DNA of 64,000 nt from Tersicoccus sp. Bi-70 (GTDB taxonomy: Bacteria > Actinomycetota > Actinomycetes > Actinomycetales > Micrococcaceae). Below are positions 1-8,019 of the stretch, one piece after another. Each line of letters opens with the position of its first letter. Positions within the stretch are counted from its first letter, which is position 1. Made by a program: the position numbers and the translations under genes. The notes under the pieces are model-generated. The model was not told where the DNA came from. It searched no databases and worked only from the letters and a program-made list of their open reading frames with translations. The DNA lies in NCBI RefSeq assembly GCF_001968825.1, contig NZ_MIEU01000011.1, forward strand, positions 124,001 through 188,000. The letters run 5' to 3'.

Positions 1-718
1 ACAGGCTGATGCCGCTCAGCCGCTCGGGGGTGAGGGAGTCCGACATCTGGTAGACGCTCGTGTAGAACACGCCGAACGCGCCGACGGCGGCGGACGCGGC
101 GAGCGCCCCGGACAGCGACGGCAGCAGCCGCCACGGCCGGTTGCTGCGTACCATGCCCGCGAAGAGCTGGAGGTAGCCGCGAAACCCCGTCAGCTCGAAG
201 AGGGAGGACTCCGCGTCCGGCGCGGTGGTGCGGCGGATCGGCGCGAGTCGCGCCTCGACCGGGTTGTTGATGAGGACCGGGTCGGCGACGGCCACGTCAT
301 CCGCCAGGACGACCCGCAGCCCTTCCTTCACCACCCGCCGCGCCCGCCGGCGGACCCCGAAGACCCCCAGGGACGGGACGGAGAGCAGGACGATCCGGTT
401 CCCGTGGTCGAAGTCGCCGACCAGGCCCGGGCCCTCGTGCGCCAGGCGCGGAAGATCGGTGAGGTAGACGACGGCGTCCCAGCCGTGCTCGGCACGCAGG
501 GTCGCGCCGGCCTCGCCGAGCGGGATCTCCCCCTTCTCGTTCAGCGGCAGGGAGTCCACGATGCTCTCGACGGCCACCTCGTGCCGGCCCCCGAAGGCCG
601 CCCGCGCCGCTTCCTCCGCCGTCGGAATCAGCGACTCGGCGATCCGGGCAGGGAAGCCCTCGTCGGCGACGATGCCGACGACGAGACGGTCCGTGCCGGA
701 CGCGGTGTCCTCACTCAT
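1..718 (-). CDS. Uncharacterised membrane-associated protein, 3' end cut by window edge
   Basis: I do not recognise this protein. Reading from an ATG at 718 the frame stays open to base 1, giving at least 239 residues starting MSEDTASGTD. The first 165 or so residues look soluble, with alternating strands and helices and a basic stretch (VRRRARRVVKEG). From about residue 190 a hydrophobic segment rich in Ala and Gly suggests the first of one or more membrane helices, so the rest is probably a membrane domain. Its ATG overlaps the stop of the upstream riboflavin gene (ATGA), which implies translational coupling. A role linked to flavin supply is possible from context only. Confidence 0.6.
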   Translation of the reverse strand, partial: MSEDTASGTDRLVVGIVADEGFPARIAESLIPTAEEAARAAFGGRHEVAVESIVDSLPLNEKGEIPLGEAGATLRAEHGWDAVVYLTDLPRLAHEGPGLVGDFDHGNRIVLLSVPSLGVFGVRRRARRVVKEGLRVVLADDVAVADPVLINNPVEARLAPIRRTTAPDAESSLFELTGFRGYLQLFAGMVRSNRPWRLLPSLSGALAASAAVGAFGVFYTSVYQMSDSLTPERLSGISL

Positions 719-2037
719 GCGGTCGACTCCACCGCGGCGAGCCGCTGGTCGGGTCGCAGGTCGAAGTGCAGGCAGGTGTCCGGCCCGAGGGGGAAGGTGC
801 GGGACGGGGGCCGGAGCGCACCGTCCAGGCGTTCGGCGCCGGGGAACCGGACACCGGGCACGCCGTCGCCGATGAGCACGGGCGCGATGGTGAGGAACAA
901 GTGGTCGATGGCCCCGGCGGCCAGGAAGCGGGACACGGTCAGCCCGCCGCCCTCGATCAGCACCCGGCCCAGACCGCGCTCGGCCAGCCCGGCGAGGATC
1001 GTGGCGGGCGCGAAGCCGTCCTGACCGTCGGCCAGCCGGATCACCGTGACGTGGGCGGCGACGTCGGGGATCGTCGCCTGCGCACCCACCAGCCACAGGG
1101 TCGGGGCGGCGGGGTCCCTCAGCACCCGGGCGGCCGGGCTGATCCGCGCCCGCGGGTCGACGACCACCCGCACCGGGTTGGTGCCGGGGACGGAGCGCAC
1201 GGTCAGCTGGGGGTCGTCGGCGACGACCGTGCCGGCCCCGACGACGACGGCGTCCGCGAGCGCACGCAGCCGGTGCAGGTGCTCGCGGTCCTCGACGGAG
1301 GTCAGGTCGGCCCCGTCGCCCCCACGGGCGGCGATGAACCCGTCGGCGCTCTGCCCCATCTGCGCGATGACGACGTGGTCCGACCCGGTGATGTCGCCGT
1401 ACCGGCCGATCAGCTCGGGATCGGCGGCGGCGGCCGGGTCGTGCCGCATCCGGGCTCGTTTGGTGGCCAGGTACCGCTCGTTCTCGGCGCGGGCGGGCAC
1501 GGCGAGGTTGTGCCGGCCGACGACCTCGATGCCGAGGGCCTCGAGCGCGAGCTGCTTGGCAGGGTTGCCCGAGAGCAGGCTGATCCGGGTGGCGCCGAGC
1601 GAGGCGAGGATCGCGGCGGCCGCGTGATAGGTGCGGGCGTCCTCCTCGTGGCCGAGGGCGAGGTTGGCGTCCACCGTGTCCATCCCGGCGTCCTGCAGTT
1701 CGTAGGCGCGCAGCTTCTCCGCCAGCCCGATGCCGCGTCCCTCGTGGCCGCGCAGGTAGACGACGGCGCCGCGGCCCACGGCGGCGATGGTCGCGAGTGC
1801 GGCGTCCAGCTGGTCCCCGCAGTCGCAGCGCCAGGAGCCGAACCCGTCGCCGGTGAGGCACTCGGAGTGCACCCGGACCATGGGCGGACCGGCGACGTCG
1901 CTGGTCAGGTCGCCCTGGGAGAGCACGACGTGCTCGATGCCGGCGTCGTCGACGAATCCGAGCATGTCGAACACGCCGTGCCGGCAGGGCAGTGAGGTGG
2001 TGGCGACCTGGGTCACCACGGACGAGTGGGCGGTCAT
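715..2037 (-). CDS. ribA: GTP cyclohydrolase II fused to RibD C-terminal reductase domain
   Basis: This is a two-domain riboflavin enzyme of 440 residues. The N-terminal half matches GTP cyclohydrolase II (RibA), which opens GTP to the first pyrimidine intermediate: zinc ligands C60, C71 and C73 have the RibA spacing, and the RGHEGRGIGL motif lies at residues 96-105. From about residue 225 a dihydrofolate-reductase-like RibD_C domain follows (VIAQMGQSADGFIA, then a C-terminal LIEGGG), which reduces the ribosylamino-pyrimidine. The dihydroxybutanone-phosphate synthase and the RibD deaminase are absent, so those steps must be encoded elsewhere. I chose the ATG at 2037 because GGAAGG precedes it; the frame runs further upstream without support. 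Confidence 0.88.
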   Translation of the reverse strand: MTAHSSVVTQVATTSLPCRHGVFDMLGFVDDAGIEHVVLSQGDLTSDVAGPPMVRVHSECLTGDGFGSWRCDCGDQLDAALATIAAVGRGAVVYLRGHEGRGIGLAEKLRAYELQDAGMDTVDANLALGHEEDARTYHAAAAILASLGATRISLLSGNPAKQLALEALGIEVVGRHNLAVPARAENERYLATKRARMRHDPAAAADPELIGRYGDITGSDHVVIAQMGQSADGFIAARGGDGADLTSVEDREHLHRLRALADAVVVGAGTVVADDPQLTVRSVPGTNPVRVVVDPRARISPAARVLRDPAAPTLWLVGAQATIPDVAAHVTVIRLADGQDGFAPATILAGLAERGLGRVLIEGGGLTVSRFLAAGAIDHLFLTIAPVLIGDGVPGVRFPGAERLDGALRPPSRTFPLGPDTCLHFDLRPDQRLAAVESTA

Positions 2038-2165
2038 GGGTGAAGCCTTCCACATCGATCCGGACGGCCCCAAGACGGCCCCGGCGGCCACCCGTGCGCG
2101 GGAATTGCGCCGGTCCGGACACTCGCTCCAGCCACTCGTCTCAGACGCCGTCCAGCGCGCCGACG

Positions 2166-2171
2166 TAGCAT
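2166..2171 (+). promoter_or_regulatory. Putative -10 of a leaderless promoter
   Basis: TAGCAT ends six bases before the GTG start at 2178, and there is no Shine-Dalgarno sequence between them. This spacing would place the transcript start at or next to the start codon. The -35 region (CAGACG near 2142) is weak. Confidence 0.4.
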
Positions 2172-2177
2172 GACCGC

Positions 2178-3032
2178 GTGGACCCGATCCTGGCGATGCT
2201 CGAGACGGCGTGGTGGGCGGTGCCGGCCGCGGCGGGGGCCGGCGTCGCCGGCTGGGCCGGGTTGCGGACCCGCCGGACCTCGCGCACGCGGCGCCTCGAG
2301 CTCGACGCGGCCCGTTGGGAACTGCGCACAGCCCGGGTGGACGCCGCCCGCTGCCGCGCCGACGTGCAAGCCGCCCGCGCGGAGGTCGCCCGGATGGAGG
2401 CCGAACGGCTCAGTGCCCGCGCCTCGGCCGCCGACGTCGCCGCCGCCCGCACCGCGCTGCAGGCCTCGCAGTCCCATCGCCGGGCCGCGGCCGCTCAGGT
2501 CAGCGCCCACCGTGCCGACATCCGCGCCGCTCGAGCGGCGCTGCCCGCGGCCCGGGCCGGCAGTGCGCTTCCCCTTCCGCGTCTGGTCAGCGCGCACGAC
2601 GCCGTGATGGTGCGCTGGATGGCGTACGAGACCGATCCCGCTCAGGCCGTGGCGCATCCCGAGATGACCGATCCGCGCGCGCCGCTGACCGGGGCGTTCC
2701 TGCGCGAGCAGGCGTACGCGGGACGGTTGCGGCCGACGTCGCCCGAGACGACGATGACGCCCGCGGAGTTCGCGGCCTACCGGCAGGCCGTCCGGCGCCT
2801 CGCGCGGGCGTTCGACGCCGCGGAGCAGAACGCGCTGCGCCGCGCGACCGGCCGCGCGTCGACTGGAGGCGCGTCGCCGGCCCCCGGTGCGTGGAACGAT
2901 CTCGCGCAGGAGCTGGCGCAGAACGCCCAGCGCGCTGTCGCCCGGTCGGCGGACGCACTCGGCAGCGCGGCCGCGATGGCGGCGACACGCGCCGCCGCGG
3001 GCTGGGACCGCCGGCGCCGTCCGGGCGCCTGA
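2178..3032 (+). CDS. Hypothetical protein with one N-terminal membrane helix and Ala/Arg-rich coiled coil
   Basis: I do not recognise this protein. It has 284 residues. Residues about 8-28 form a hydrophobic segment (AWWAVPAAAGAGVAGWAGL) followed by a basic cluster, so the bulk should be cytoplasmic. Residues about 35-125 are a long Ala-rich heptad-like helix with many Arg and Glu, consistent with a coiled coil. The C-terminal half contains a more globular stretch (VMVRWMAYETDP) and ends in a basic tail. It is divergent from the riboflavin gene and convergent with the MerR regulator. Start is GTG with a TAGCAT hexamer six bases upstream, suggesting a leaderless message. Confidence 0.7.
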   Translation: MDPILAMLETAWWAVPAAAGAGVAGWAGLRTRRTSRTRRLELDAARWELRTARVDAARCRADVQAARAEVARMEAERLSARASAADVAAARTALQASQSHRRAAAAQVSAHRADIRAARAALPAARAGSALPLPRLVSAHDAVMVRWMAYETDPAQAVAHPEMTDPRAPLTGAFLREQAYAGRLRPTSPETTMTPAEFAAYRQAVRRLARAFDAAEQNALRRATGRASTGGASPAPGAWNDLAQELAQNAQRAVARSADALGSAAAMAATRAAAGWDRRRRPGA

Positions 3033-3056
3033 CGCCCCACCCGTCACGGGCCTTCT

Positions 3057-3821
3057 CTACGCGCCGTCCAGACCGTCGGCATAGCGGAGCAGCGCGTCCC
3101 GGACGAAGGTGGCGTTCTCGACCCCGCCGTAGTTCGCGGCGAAGCGCTCGTCGGCGACGTACATCTCGGCCAGGCCGCGCAGGTAGCCGGCGTCCGGGGC
3201 TCCCGTGCACGCGCCGGGCGTGCCCGGGATCGAGGCGAGCCAGGTGGCCTGCCGTGCGGCGAGCGCGCGGGCGATCTCGCCGTCCGGGTCCTCACCGGCG
3301 GCTGCGGCGTCCGCCCAGTCCCGCTGCAGCCGCTCGCTGGCCTGCTGCCAGTCCGTCCGCTCCTTCTCGCTCTTCCCCCGCCACCAGGCGTCGGAGCTGC
3401 GGTACGCCTCCTGGCCCCAGCGCTCCACGACCTCCTGTCGGTACTGGGTGTGGTCGAATCCGTGCAGTGATTCCTCGGCCATGAGGCCCTCTCCTTCCGC
3501 GAGCCGCTGCAGGGTGGCCTGCACGGCGGTGATCTGGTCGTCCAGCCGCTGCTGCTCGAGGCGGAGCCACCGCAGATGTCCGGCCAGGGCCTCGTCCGGG
3601 TCGGTCTGCCGGGCCATCACCTCGCGGATCCGGGGCAGGCCGAGCCCGAGCTGGCGGAGCAGCAGGATGCGCTGCAGGGTCAGCAGGCCCGTCTGGTCGT
3701 AGTAGCGGTAGCCGTTGGCGCCGACCCGGCTCGGTTCGAGCAGGCCGACGTCCCCGTAGTGGCGCAGCGTGCGGCTGGTGGTGCCGGCCAGTCGCGCGAG
3801 CTGGTGGATGGACCATTCCAT
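3057..3821 (-). CDS. MerR-family regulator with TipAS-type antibiotic-binding domain
   Basis: This is a transcription activator of 254 residues in the TipAL class. The N-terminus (MEWSIHQLARLAGTTSRTLRHYGDVG) is a MerR winged helix, with the usual RYYD motif and a dimerisation helix to about residue 120. The remaining half resembles the TipAS domain, which in known relatives binds thiopeptides or other drugs (YADGLDGA-type C-terminus, Trp-rich helices). I start at the ATG at 3821: the upstream in-frame GTGs lie inside the promoter's -10. Its own promoter has the 19-base spacer typical of MerR-activated promoters, so autoregulation is likely. No obvious target operon lies next to it. Confidence 0.85.
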   Translation of the reverse strand: MEWSIHQLARLAGTTSRTLRHYGDVGLLEPSRVGANGYRYYDQTGLLTLQRILLLRQLGLGLPRIREVMARQTDPDEALAGHLRWLRLEQQRLDDQITAVQATLQRLAEGEGLMAEESLHGFDHTQYRQEVVERWGQEAYRSSDAWWRGKSEKERTDWQQASERLQRDWADAAAAGEDPDGEIARALAARQATWLASIPGTPGACTGAPDAGYLRGLAEMYVADERFAANYGGVENATFVRDALLRYADGLDGA

Positions 3822-3828
3822 GACCACC

Positions 3829-3859
3829 ACGCTAGGAGTTGACGCTGCGTCAAGGTCAA
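3829..3859 (-). promoter_or_regulatory. MerR-type autoregulated promoter with 19-bp spacer
   Basis: On the minus strand TTGACC (3859-3854) and TAGCGT (3834-3829) are separated by exactly 19 bases. Inside the spacer is a perfect palindrome, TTGACGCAGCGTCAA. A long spacer filled with a dyad is the hallmark of promoters that MerR proteins untwist. The -10 ends seven bases before the ATG, so the transcript is probably leaderless. Confidence 0.75.
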
Positions 3860-3884
3860 GGGGCGGTCTGCGGCGGCAGGATCC

Positions 3885-5168
3885 TCAGTCGACGGGAAGC
3901 GTGAGGTACGCCGTGACGGCGGCGCCGAGGGCCACCGCGTCGTCGACGTGGCACATCTCCCGCGCCGAGTGCATCGACAGGAGCCCGAGGCCGACGTCGA
4001 CGGTGCGGATGCCGAGCCGGGTGGCCGTCAGCGGTCCGATGGTGGACCCACAGGGCACCCCGTTGTGGGAGACGAAGTCCTGCCAGGGCATGCCGGCGGC
4101 GGCGCACGTGCGCGCCCACACGGCCGCGCCGACGGCGTCGGTGGCGTACCGCTGGTTGGCGTTGACCTTCAGCAGCGGACCGCCGCCGGGCCGCGGGCGG
4201 TTGACCGGGTCGTGCCGGCCGGGCTGGTTGGGGTGCACGAGGTGCCCGGCGTCCACGGAGAGGCACAGCGACGCGGCGAGCGCCCGGCGCAGGTCGACGG
4301 CGTCGCCGCCGAGCCCCGCGGTGACGCGCTCGAGGATGTCGGCCAGCAGCGGACCGGACGCCCCGGACCGGGACTGCGAGCCGAGTTCCTCGTGGTCGAA
4401 GGCGGCGAGCACCGGGATCACGGGGCCGTCGCTCGGCGCGGCGATCAGCGCCCGCAGCCCGGCGTGCACGGCGGAGAGGTTGTCCAGCCGGCCGGACGCG
4501 AGGAACTCCTCGGCGCCGCCGAAGCGGCGGGGCGGCTGTGTGTCGGCGACGACGATGTCCCAGCCGGCCACGTCGTCCGGATCGATGCCGCTGTCGCGCA
4601 GCAGCCGGTCCATCAGGCCTCCGGGATCGCCGGCTCCCCACACGGGCTGCACGCCGGTCTGCCGGTCCAGGGCGAGGCCCTCGTTGACGGTCCGGTCCAG
4701 GTGGATGGCCAGTTGCGGGATCCGGGCAACGGGTCCGGTCGCGATCAGGTGCTCGGCGCCGTCGCGCGTGGTGACCCGGCCGGCGAAACACAGTTCCCGG
4801 TCCAGCCAGGAGTTCAGCAGCGGGCCGCCGTAGATCTCGACGCCGGCCTGCTGCCAGCCGAGGACCCCGACGTCCGGGTGCGGTTTGAGCATGAAGCCGG
4901 GCGAGTCGGTGTGGGCGCCGATGACGCGGAACCCCGTCGTGGAGACGGCACCGTCGGGCACGACCCACGCCACGAGGGCACCGTCCCGGACCACGAGGTA
5001 GCGGCCCGGCCCGAGATCGGACCAGTCGTCGCGCTCGTCCAGGGCGGTGAAACCGTACTCCTGGAGCCGCCGTGCGCCCTCGGCGGCCGCGTGGAAGGAG
5101 GAGGGAGAAGCGGTGACGAACGCGCTCAGGTCGTCGATGTACTCGTCCACGCTCGGCTGCTCCGTCAT
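3885..5168 (-). CDS. apeB: M18-family aminopeptidase
   Basis: This is a 427-residue zinc aminopeptidase of the M18 family (aspartyl aminopeptidase type), which removes N-terminal residues from peptides in the cytoplasm. Metal-binding motifs are visible: GAHTDSPG with H86 and D88, AAFDHEELGS in the middle, and the later CLSVDAGH and GVPCGSTIG segments. The length is normal for the family (about 420-480). It starts with ATG at 5168 and is followed toward lower coordinates by the MerR gene, which has its own promoter. The antiporter gene just upstream on the same strand ends 44 bases away, so co-transcription is possible. Confidence 0.92.
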   Translation of the reverse strand: MTEQPSVDEYIDDLSAFVTASPSSFHAAAEGARRLQEYGFTALDERDDWSDLGPGRYLVVRDGALVAWVVPDGAVSTTGFRVIGAHTDSPGFMLKPHPDVGVLGWQQAGVEIYGGPLLNSWLDRELCFAGRVTTRDGAEHLIATGPVARIPQLAIHLDRTVNEGLALDRQTGVQPVWGAGDPGGLMDRLLRDSGIDPDDVAGWDIVVADTQPPRRFGGAEEFLASGRLDNLSAVHAGLRALIAAPSDGPVIPVLAAFDHEELGSQSRSGASGPLLADILERVTAGLGGDAVDLRRALAASLCLSVDAGHLVHPNQPGRHDPVNRPRPGGGPLLKVNANQRYATDAVGAAVWARTCAAAGMPWQDFVSHNGVPCGSTIGPLTATRLGIRTVDVGLGLLSMHSAREMCHVDDAVALGAAVTAYLTLPVD

Positions 5169-5211
5169 GAGGCCAGTCTAGGGAGACGGCCGGACCGGTC
5201 GGCGCGGACGG

Positions 5212-7083
5212 TCAGCCCAGCAGCTCGTCCGGGTAGCACCACAGCCACGCCTCGTTCGGCTCGATGCTGCGCATCACGGGGTGGCCGGTCTCCTCCTGGT
5301 GGCGGCGCGCGTGCGTCGCGGGCGAGGAGTCGCAGCAGCCGACATTGCCGCAGGTCAGGCACATGCGTAGGTGGACGGTCGGGGTGCCCTCCCGGTCGCA
5401 GTCCAGGCAGTGGTCCGCGTTGGCGTCGGGCTGGTCGCGGTCGCGTGCCTCGTCGAGGTGCTCGCACTCGCCCGCGATGCTGTCCGGGGTGACGACGTCG
5501 TCCTCCTCCTCGGTGTCCACCTCCTCGCCGGCGGCGAGCACGACCGCTTCCTCCATGTCGAGCGAGGTCATGACCCGCTGCAGGACGGCGTGGTCGACGC
5601 CGCGGTCGGCCCGGATCCGCAGGGCCTCCTCCCGCTCGGCGCGCAGCATCTTGATCCGCAGCGCGCGGAAGGTCTGCGCCGGGGTCTTGTGCGCGGTCTG
5701 CGAGCCGAGCGCCTCCCAGGACCGGTTGATGCGGCGCTCGGCCATCCTGCGCAGCTCGTCGACGGTGTCGGGGTCCAGGGCGTGCGCCTCGTCGATCTCG
5801 TCGAGGCGTTTCACCCCGGCCTCCATCACCCGCTGCACCGCATGGGCCTCCTGCAGGGCGTCCTCGGAGCGGCCGGGACCCCGCACGCCCACCCACCGGG
5901 AGAACGCGGGCAGCAACGACCCCTCGATCATCACGGACCCGACGGCCACGACCATCGCGATCAGCACGAGCACCTCGCGGCGCGGCGTTTCCGGCGGCAG
6001 CGCGAACGCGGCGGCCAGGGTCACCACCCCGCGCATGCCGGCGAAGGCCAGGACGGACGACTCGGGGACGCTGAGCGGCCGGCCCTCGGCGCCGCGACCG
6101 AGGACGACGGCGTACCGGGTGACGAACACCCAGATGAAACGGAGCGCGACGACGGCCACGAACACCGCGACGCACAGCAGGATGATGTCGAGGGCGCCGA
6201 TCTGCGTCTCGCCCACCGCCGCGAGGATGGTGGAGAGCTGCAGGCCGATGATCAGGAAGACGAGGTTCTCGAGCAGGAACTGGACGGTGCGCCAGTTGGT
6301 GGTCTGGCTGATGCGGCTCAGGGCGTTCTGCTGCATCGGGGAGCGGTGGGCGATGATCAGGCCGGCGACGACGACGGCGAGGACGCCCGAGCCGTGGATC
6401 GCCTCGGCCGGTTCGAACGCGAGCCACGGGGTTATCAAGGACAGCCCGGTGTTCACCGAGGGGTTGGCCACGCGCACGTGCACCTGGCCGATCACCCACG
6501 CGACGACGACCCCGACGCCCGCGCCGCCGAGGGCGCTGAGCAGGAAGCCGCCGGTGACGGAGCCGAAGGAGGCCGCCCCGGTCATCGCCGAGAGGGCCGT
6601 GCCGAAGAGCACCAGCGCTGTGGCGTCGTTGAGCAGGGACTCGCCCTCGAGCATGGTCAGCACGCGCCGGGGCAGGCCGATCGTGCGGCCGATCGCGGAG
6701 GCGGACACGGCGTCCGGGGGCGCGACGACGGCGCCGATCGCGAGCGCGGCGGCGAAGCCGACGGGCAGCAGCCACCACACGGTCAGTCCGACACCGAACG
6801 CGGTGAACGCGACGAGGCCGACGGAGAGCAGCAGGATGGGCCGGGCCTCGGAGCGCACGTCGAGCAGCGAGACGCCGATCGCGGAGGCATAGAGCAGGGG
6901 CGGCAGCAACCCGGTGAGGATGATCTCCGGGTCGATCGGCTCGTGCGGGACGAACGGCAGGAAGGACGCGCCGATGCCGACGACGATGAGCGCGAGCGGG
7001 GCAGCGACGCCGAGGCGCCGGGCGAGCGGGGCCACGACGAGCACCGCGGCGATCATGAGGAGAATCCAGATGCCCTCGCCCAC
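5212..7083 (-). CDS. CPA1-family Na+/H+ antiporter with C-terminal UBP-type zinc finger
   Basis: This membrane antiporter has 623 residues. The first 400 or so contain about 12 hydrophobic helices of the NhaP/CPA1 family, including the core motif AIGAVVAPPDAVSASAIGRTIGLPRR. A cytoplasmic helical region follows, then a very acidic stretch (DMEEAVVLAAGEEVDTEEEDD). The last 70 residues hold a UBP-type zinc finger, with cysteine pairs (DHCLDCD, MCLTCG, GCCDSS) followed by spaced histidines. In eukaryotes this fold binds free ubiquitin C-termini; in bacteria its partner is unknown. Start is GTG at 7083 behind a strong GGAAGGAGG. It likely exports Na+ and controls cytoplasmic pH. Confidence 0.88.
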   Translation of the reverse strand: MGEGIWILLMIAAVLVVAPLARRLGVAAPLALIVVGIGASFLPFVPHEPIDPEIILTGLLPPLLYASAIGVSLLDVRSEARPILLLSVGLVAFTAFGVGLTVWWLLPVGFAAALAIGAVVAPPDAVSASAIGRTIGLPRRVLTMLEGESLLNDATALVLFGTALSAMTGAASFGSVTGGFLLSALGGAGVGVVVAWVIGQVHVRVANPSVNTGLSLITPWLAFEPAEAIHGSGVLAVVVAGLIIAHRSPMQQNALSRISQTTNWRTVQFLLENLVFLIIGLQLSTILAAVGETQIGALDIILLCVAVFVAVVALRFIWVFVTRYAVVLGRGAEGRPLSVPESSVLAFAGMRGVVTLAAAFALPPETPRREVLVLIAMVVAVGSVMIEGSLLPAFSRWVGVRGPGRSEDALQEAHAVQRVMEAGVKRLDEIDEAHALDPDTVDELRRMAERRINRSWEALGSQTAHKTPAQTFRALRIKMLRAEREEALRIRADRGVDHAVLQRVMTSLDMEEAVVLAAGEEVDTEEEDDVVTPDSIAGECEHLDEARDRDQPDANADHCLDCDREGTPTVHLRMCLTCGNVGCCDSSPATHARRHQEETGHPVMRSIEPNEAWLWCYPDELLG

Positions 7084-7244
7084 GCGCCCTCCTTCCCTCG
7101 GTACGCACCAATGCGTCCGGTGCTGATCAGTGTGTGCCGGTCCGCCCGCGGTGGCAGGGCGGTGTCCGGGTCGTGCGTGCGCTCCACGCGCAGGTGAGCA
7201 GACGGGTCAGCGCACCGGCCGGTGTCTCCGGGCGCGTGACCCGG

Positions 7245-7910
7245 TCAGGCGGAGGGAGCGGCGACGGCCTGCTCGATCGGCGTCGACCCGTCCGTGAAGC
7301 CGATCGTACGTCCGACGGAGGCCGAGTCGGCCAGGGCGGCGGCGATGACGAGGGCGACGTTGGCGCGTGAGGAGCCAGCACGGTCGGCACGATCCGCCGA
7401 CGGGTCGACCTCGATGGCGCCCGTCGGCTCGTCCAGGGTCAGCGACCCGGGGGCGACGATGGTCCAGTTCAGGGAGCTCTCGCGCAGGTAGGCGTCCGCA
7501 GCGGCCTTGGACTCGGCGTAGGCGAAGAACCCGTCCGACGGGTCGATGCCGTGGTCGGGCCCGGCGCCCAGGTAGGACACCAACACGTAGCGGTGGACGC
7601 CGGCCGTGGAGGCGGCGTCGATGGAGCGGATCGCGGCGTCGCGGTCGACGGCGTACGTGCGCTCGGGGCTGCCACCGCCGGCACCGGCGGAGAAGACGAC
7701 GGCGTCGTGCCCGGAGAGCCGGGTGGCGATCTCGTCCGTGCCGGCCGATTCGAGGTCGAACACGACGGGCGTCGCACCGGTGCCGGCGACCTCGTCGGTG
7801 TGCTCCGGGTTGCGGAAGAGCGAGGTGACCTCGTGACCGGCGTCGGTCAGGTCACGGGCGAGCAGGAGGGCGACCTTGCCGTGGCCGCCGAGAATGGCGA
7901 TGCGGGACAT
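7245..7910 (-). CDS. NmrA-like NAD(P)-binding protein (atypical short-chain dehydrogenase)
   Basis: This protein has 221 residues and a Rossmann fold. It begins MSRIAILGGHGKVALLLARDL, with the GxxGxxG dinucleotide-binding loop of the NmrA/atypical SDR group (YtfG/YwnB-like proteins). These bind NAD(P) and act as oxidoreductases or redox sensors; the substrate cannot be predicted. A YAESKAAAD segment resembles the SDR YxxxK pair. I use the ATG at 7910 because GGAGGAG precedes it, rather than the longer frame start at 7928. It is flanked by unrelated transport genes and probably transcribed alone. Confidence 0.82.
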   Translation of the reverse strand: MSRIAILGGHGKVALLLARDLTDAGHEVTSLFRNPEHTDEVAGTGATPVVFDLESAGTDEIATRLSGHDAVVFSAGAGGGSPERTYAVDRDAAIRSIDAASTAGVHRYVLVSYLGAGPDHGIDPSDGFFAYAESKAAADAYLRESSLNWTIVAPGSLTLDEPTGAIEVDPSADRADRAGSSRANVALVIAAALADSASVGRTIGFTDGSTPIEQAVAAPSA

Positions 7911-8019
7911 GCTTCTCCTCCGTGTCATCGAGTGGGGGTTCCGCAGGCGGCAACACGGGCCGGGATCATTCGATTCCCGGCCCGTGCTGCTGCGGCGCTC
8001 GATGGAGGCGCCTGCCGCC

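Noticed and set aside
2038..2177. FMN riboswitch upstream of the RibA-RibD gene
   Set aside because: The gap is only 140 bases, shared with a divergent gene, and lacks the conserved FMN-element segments.
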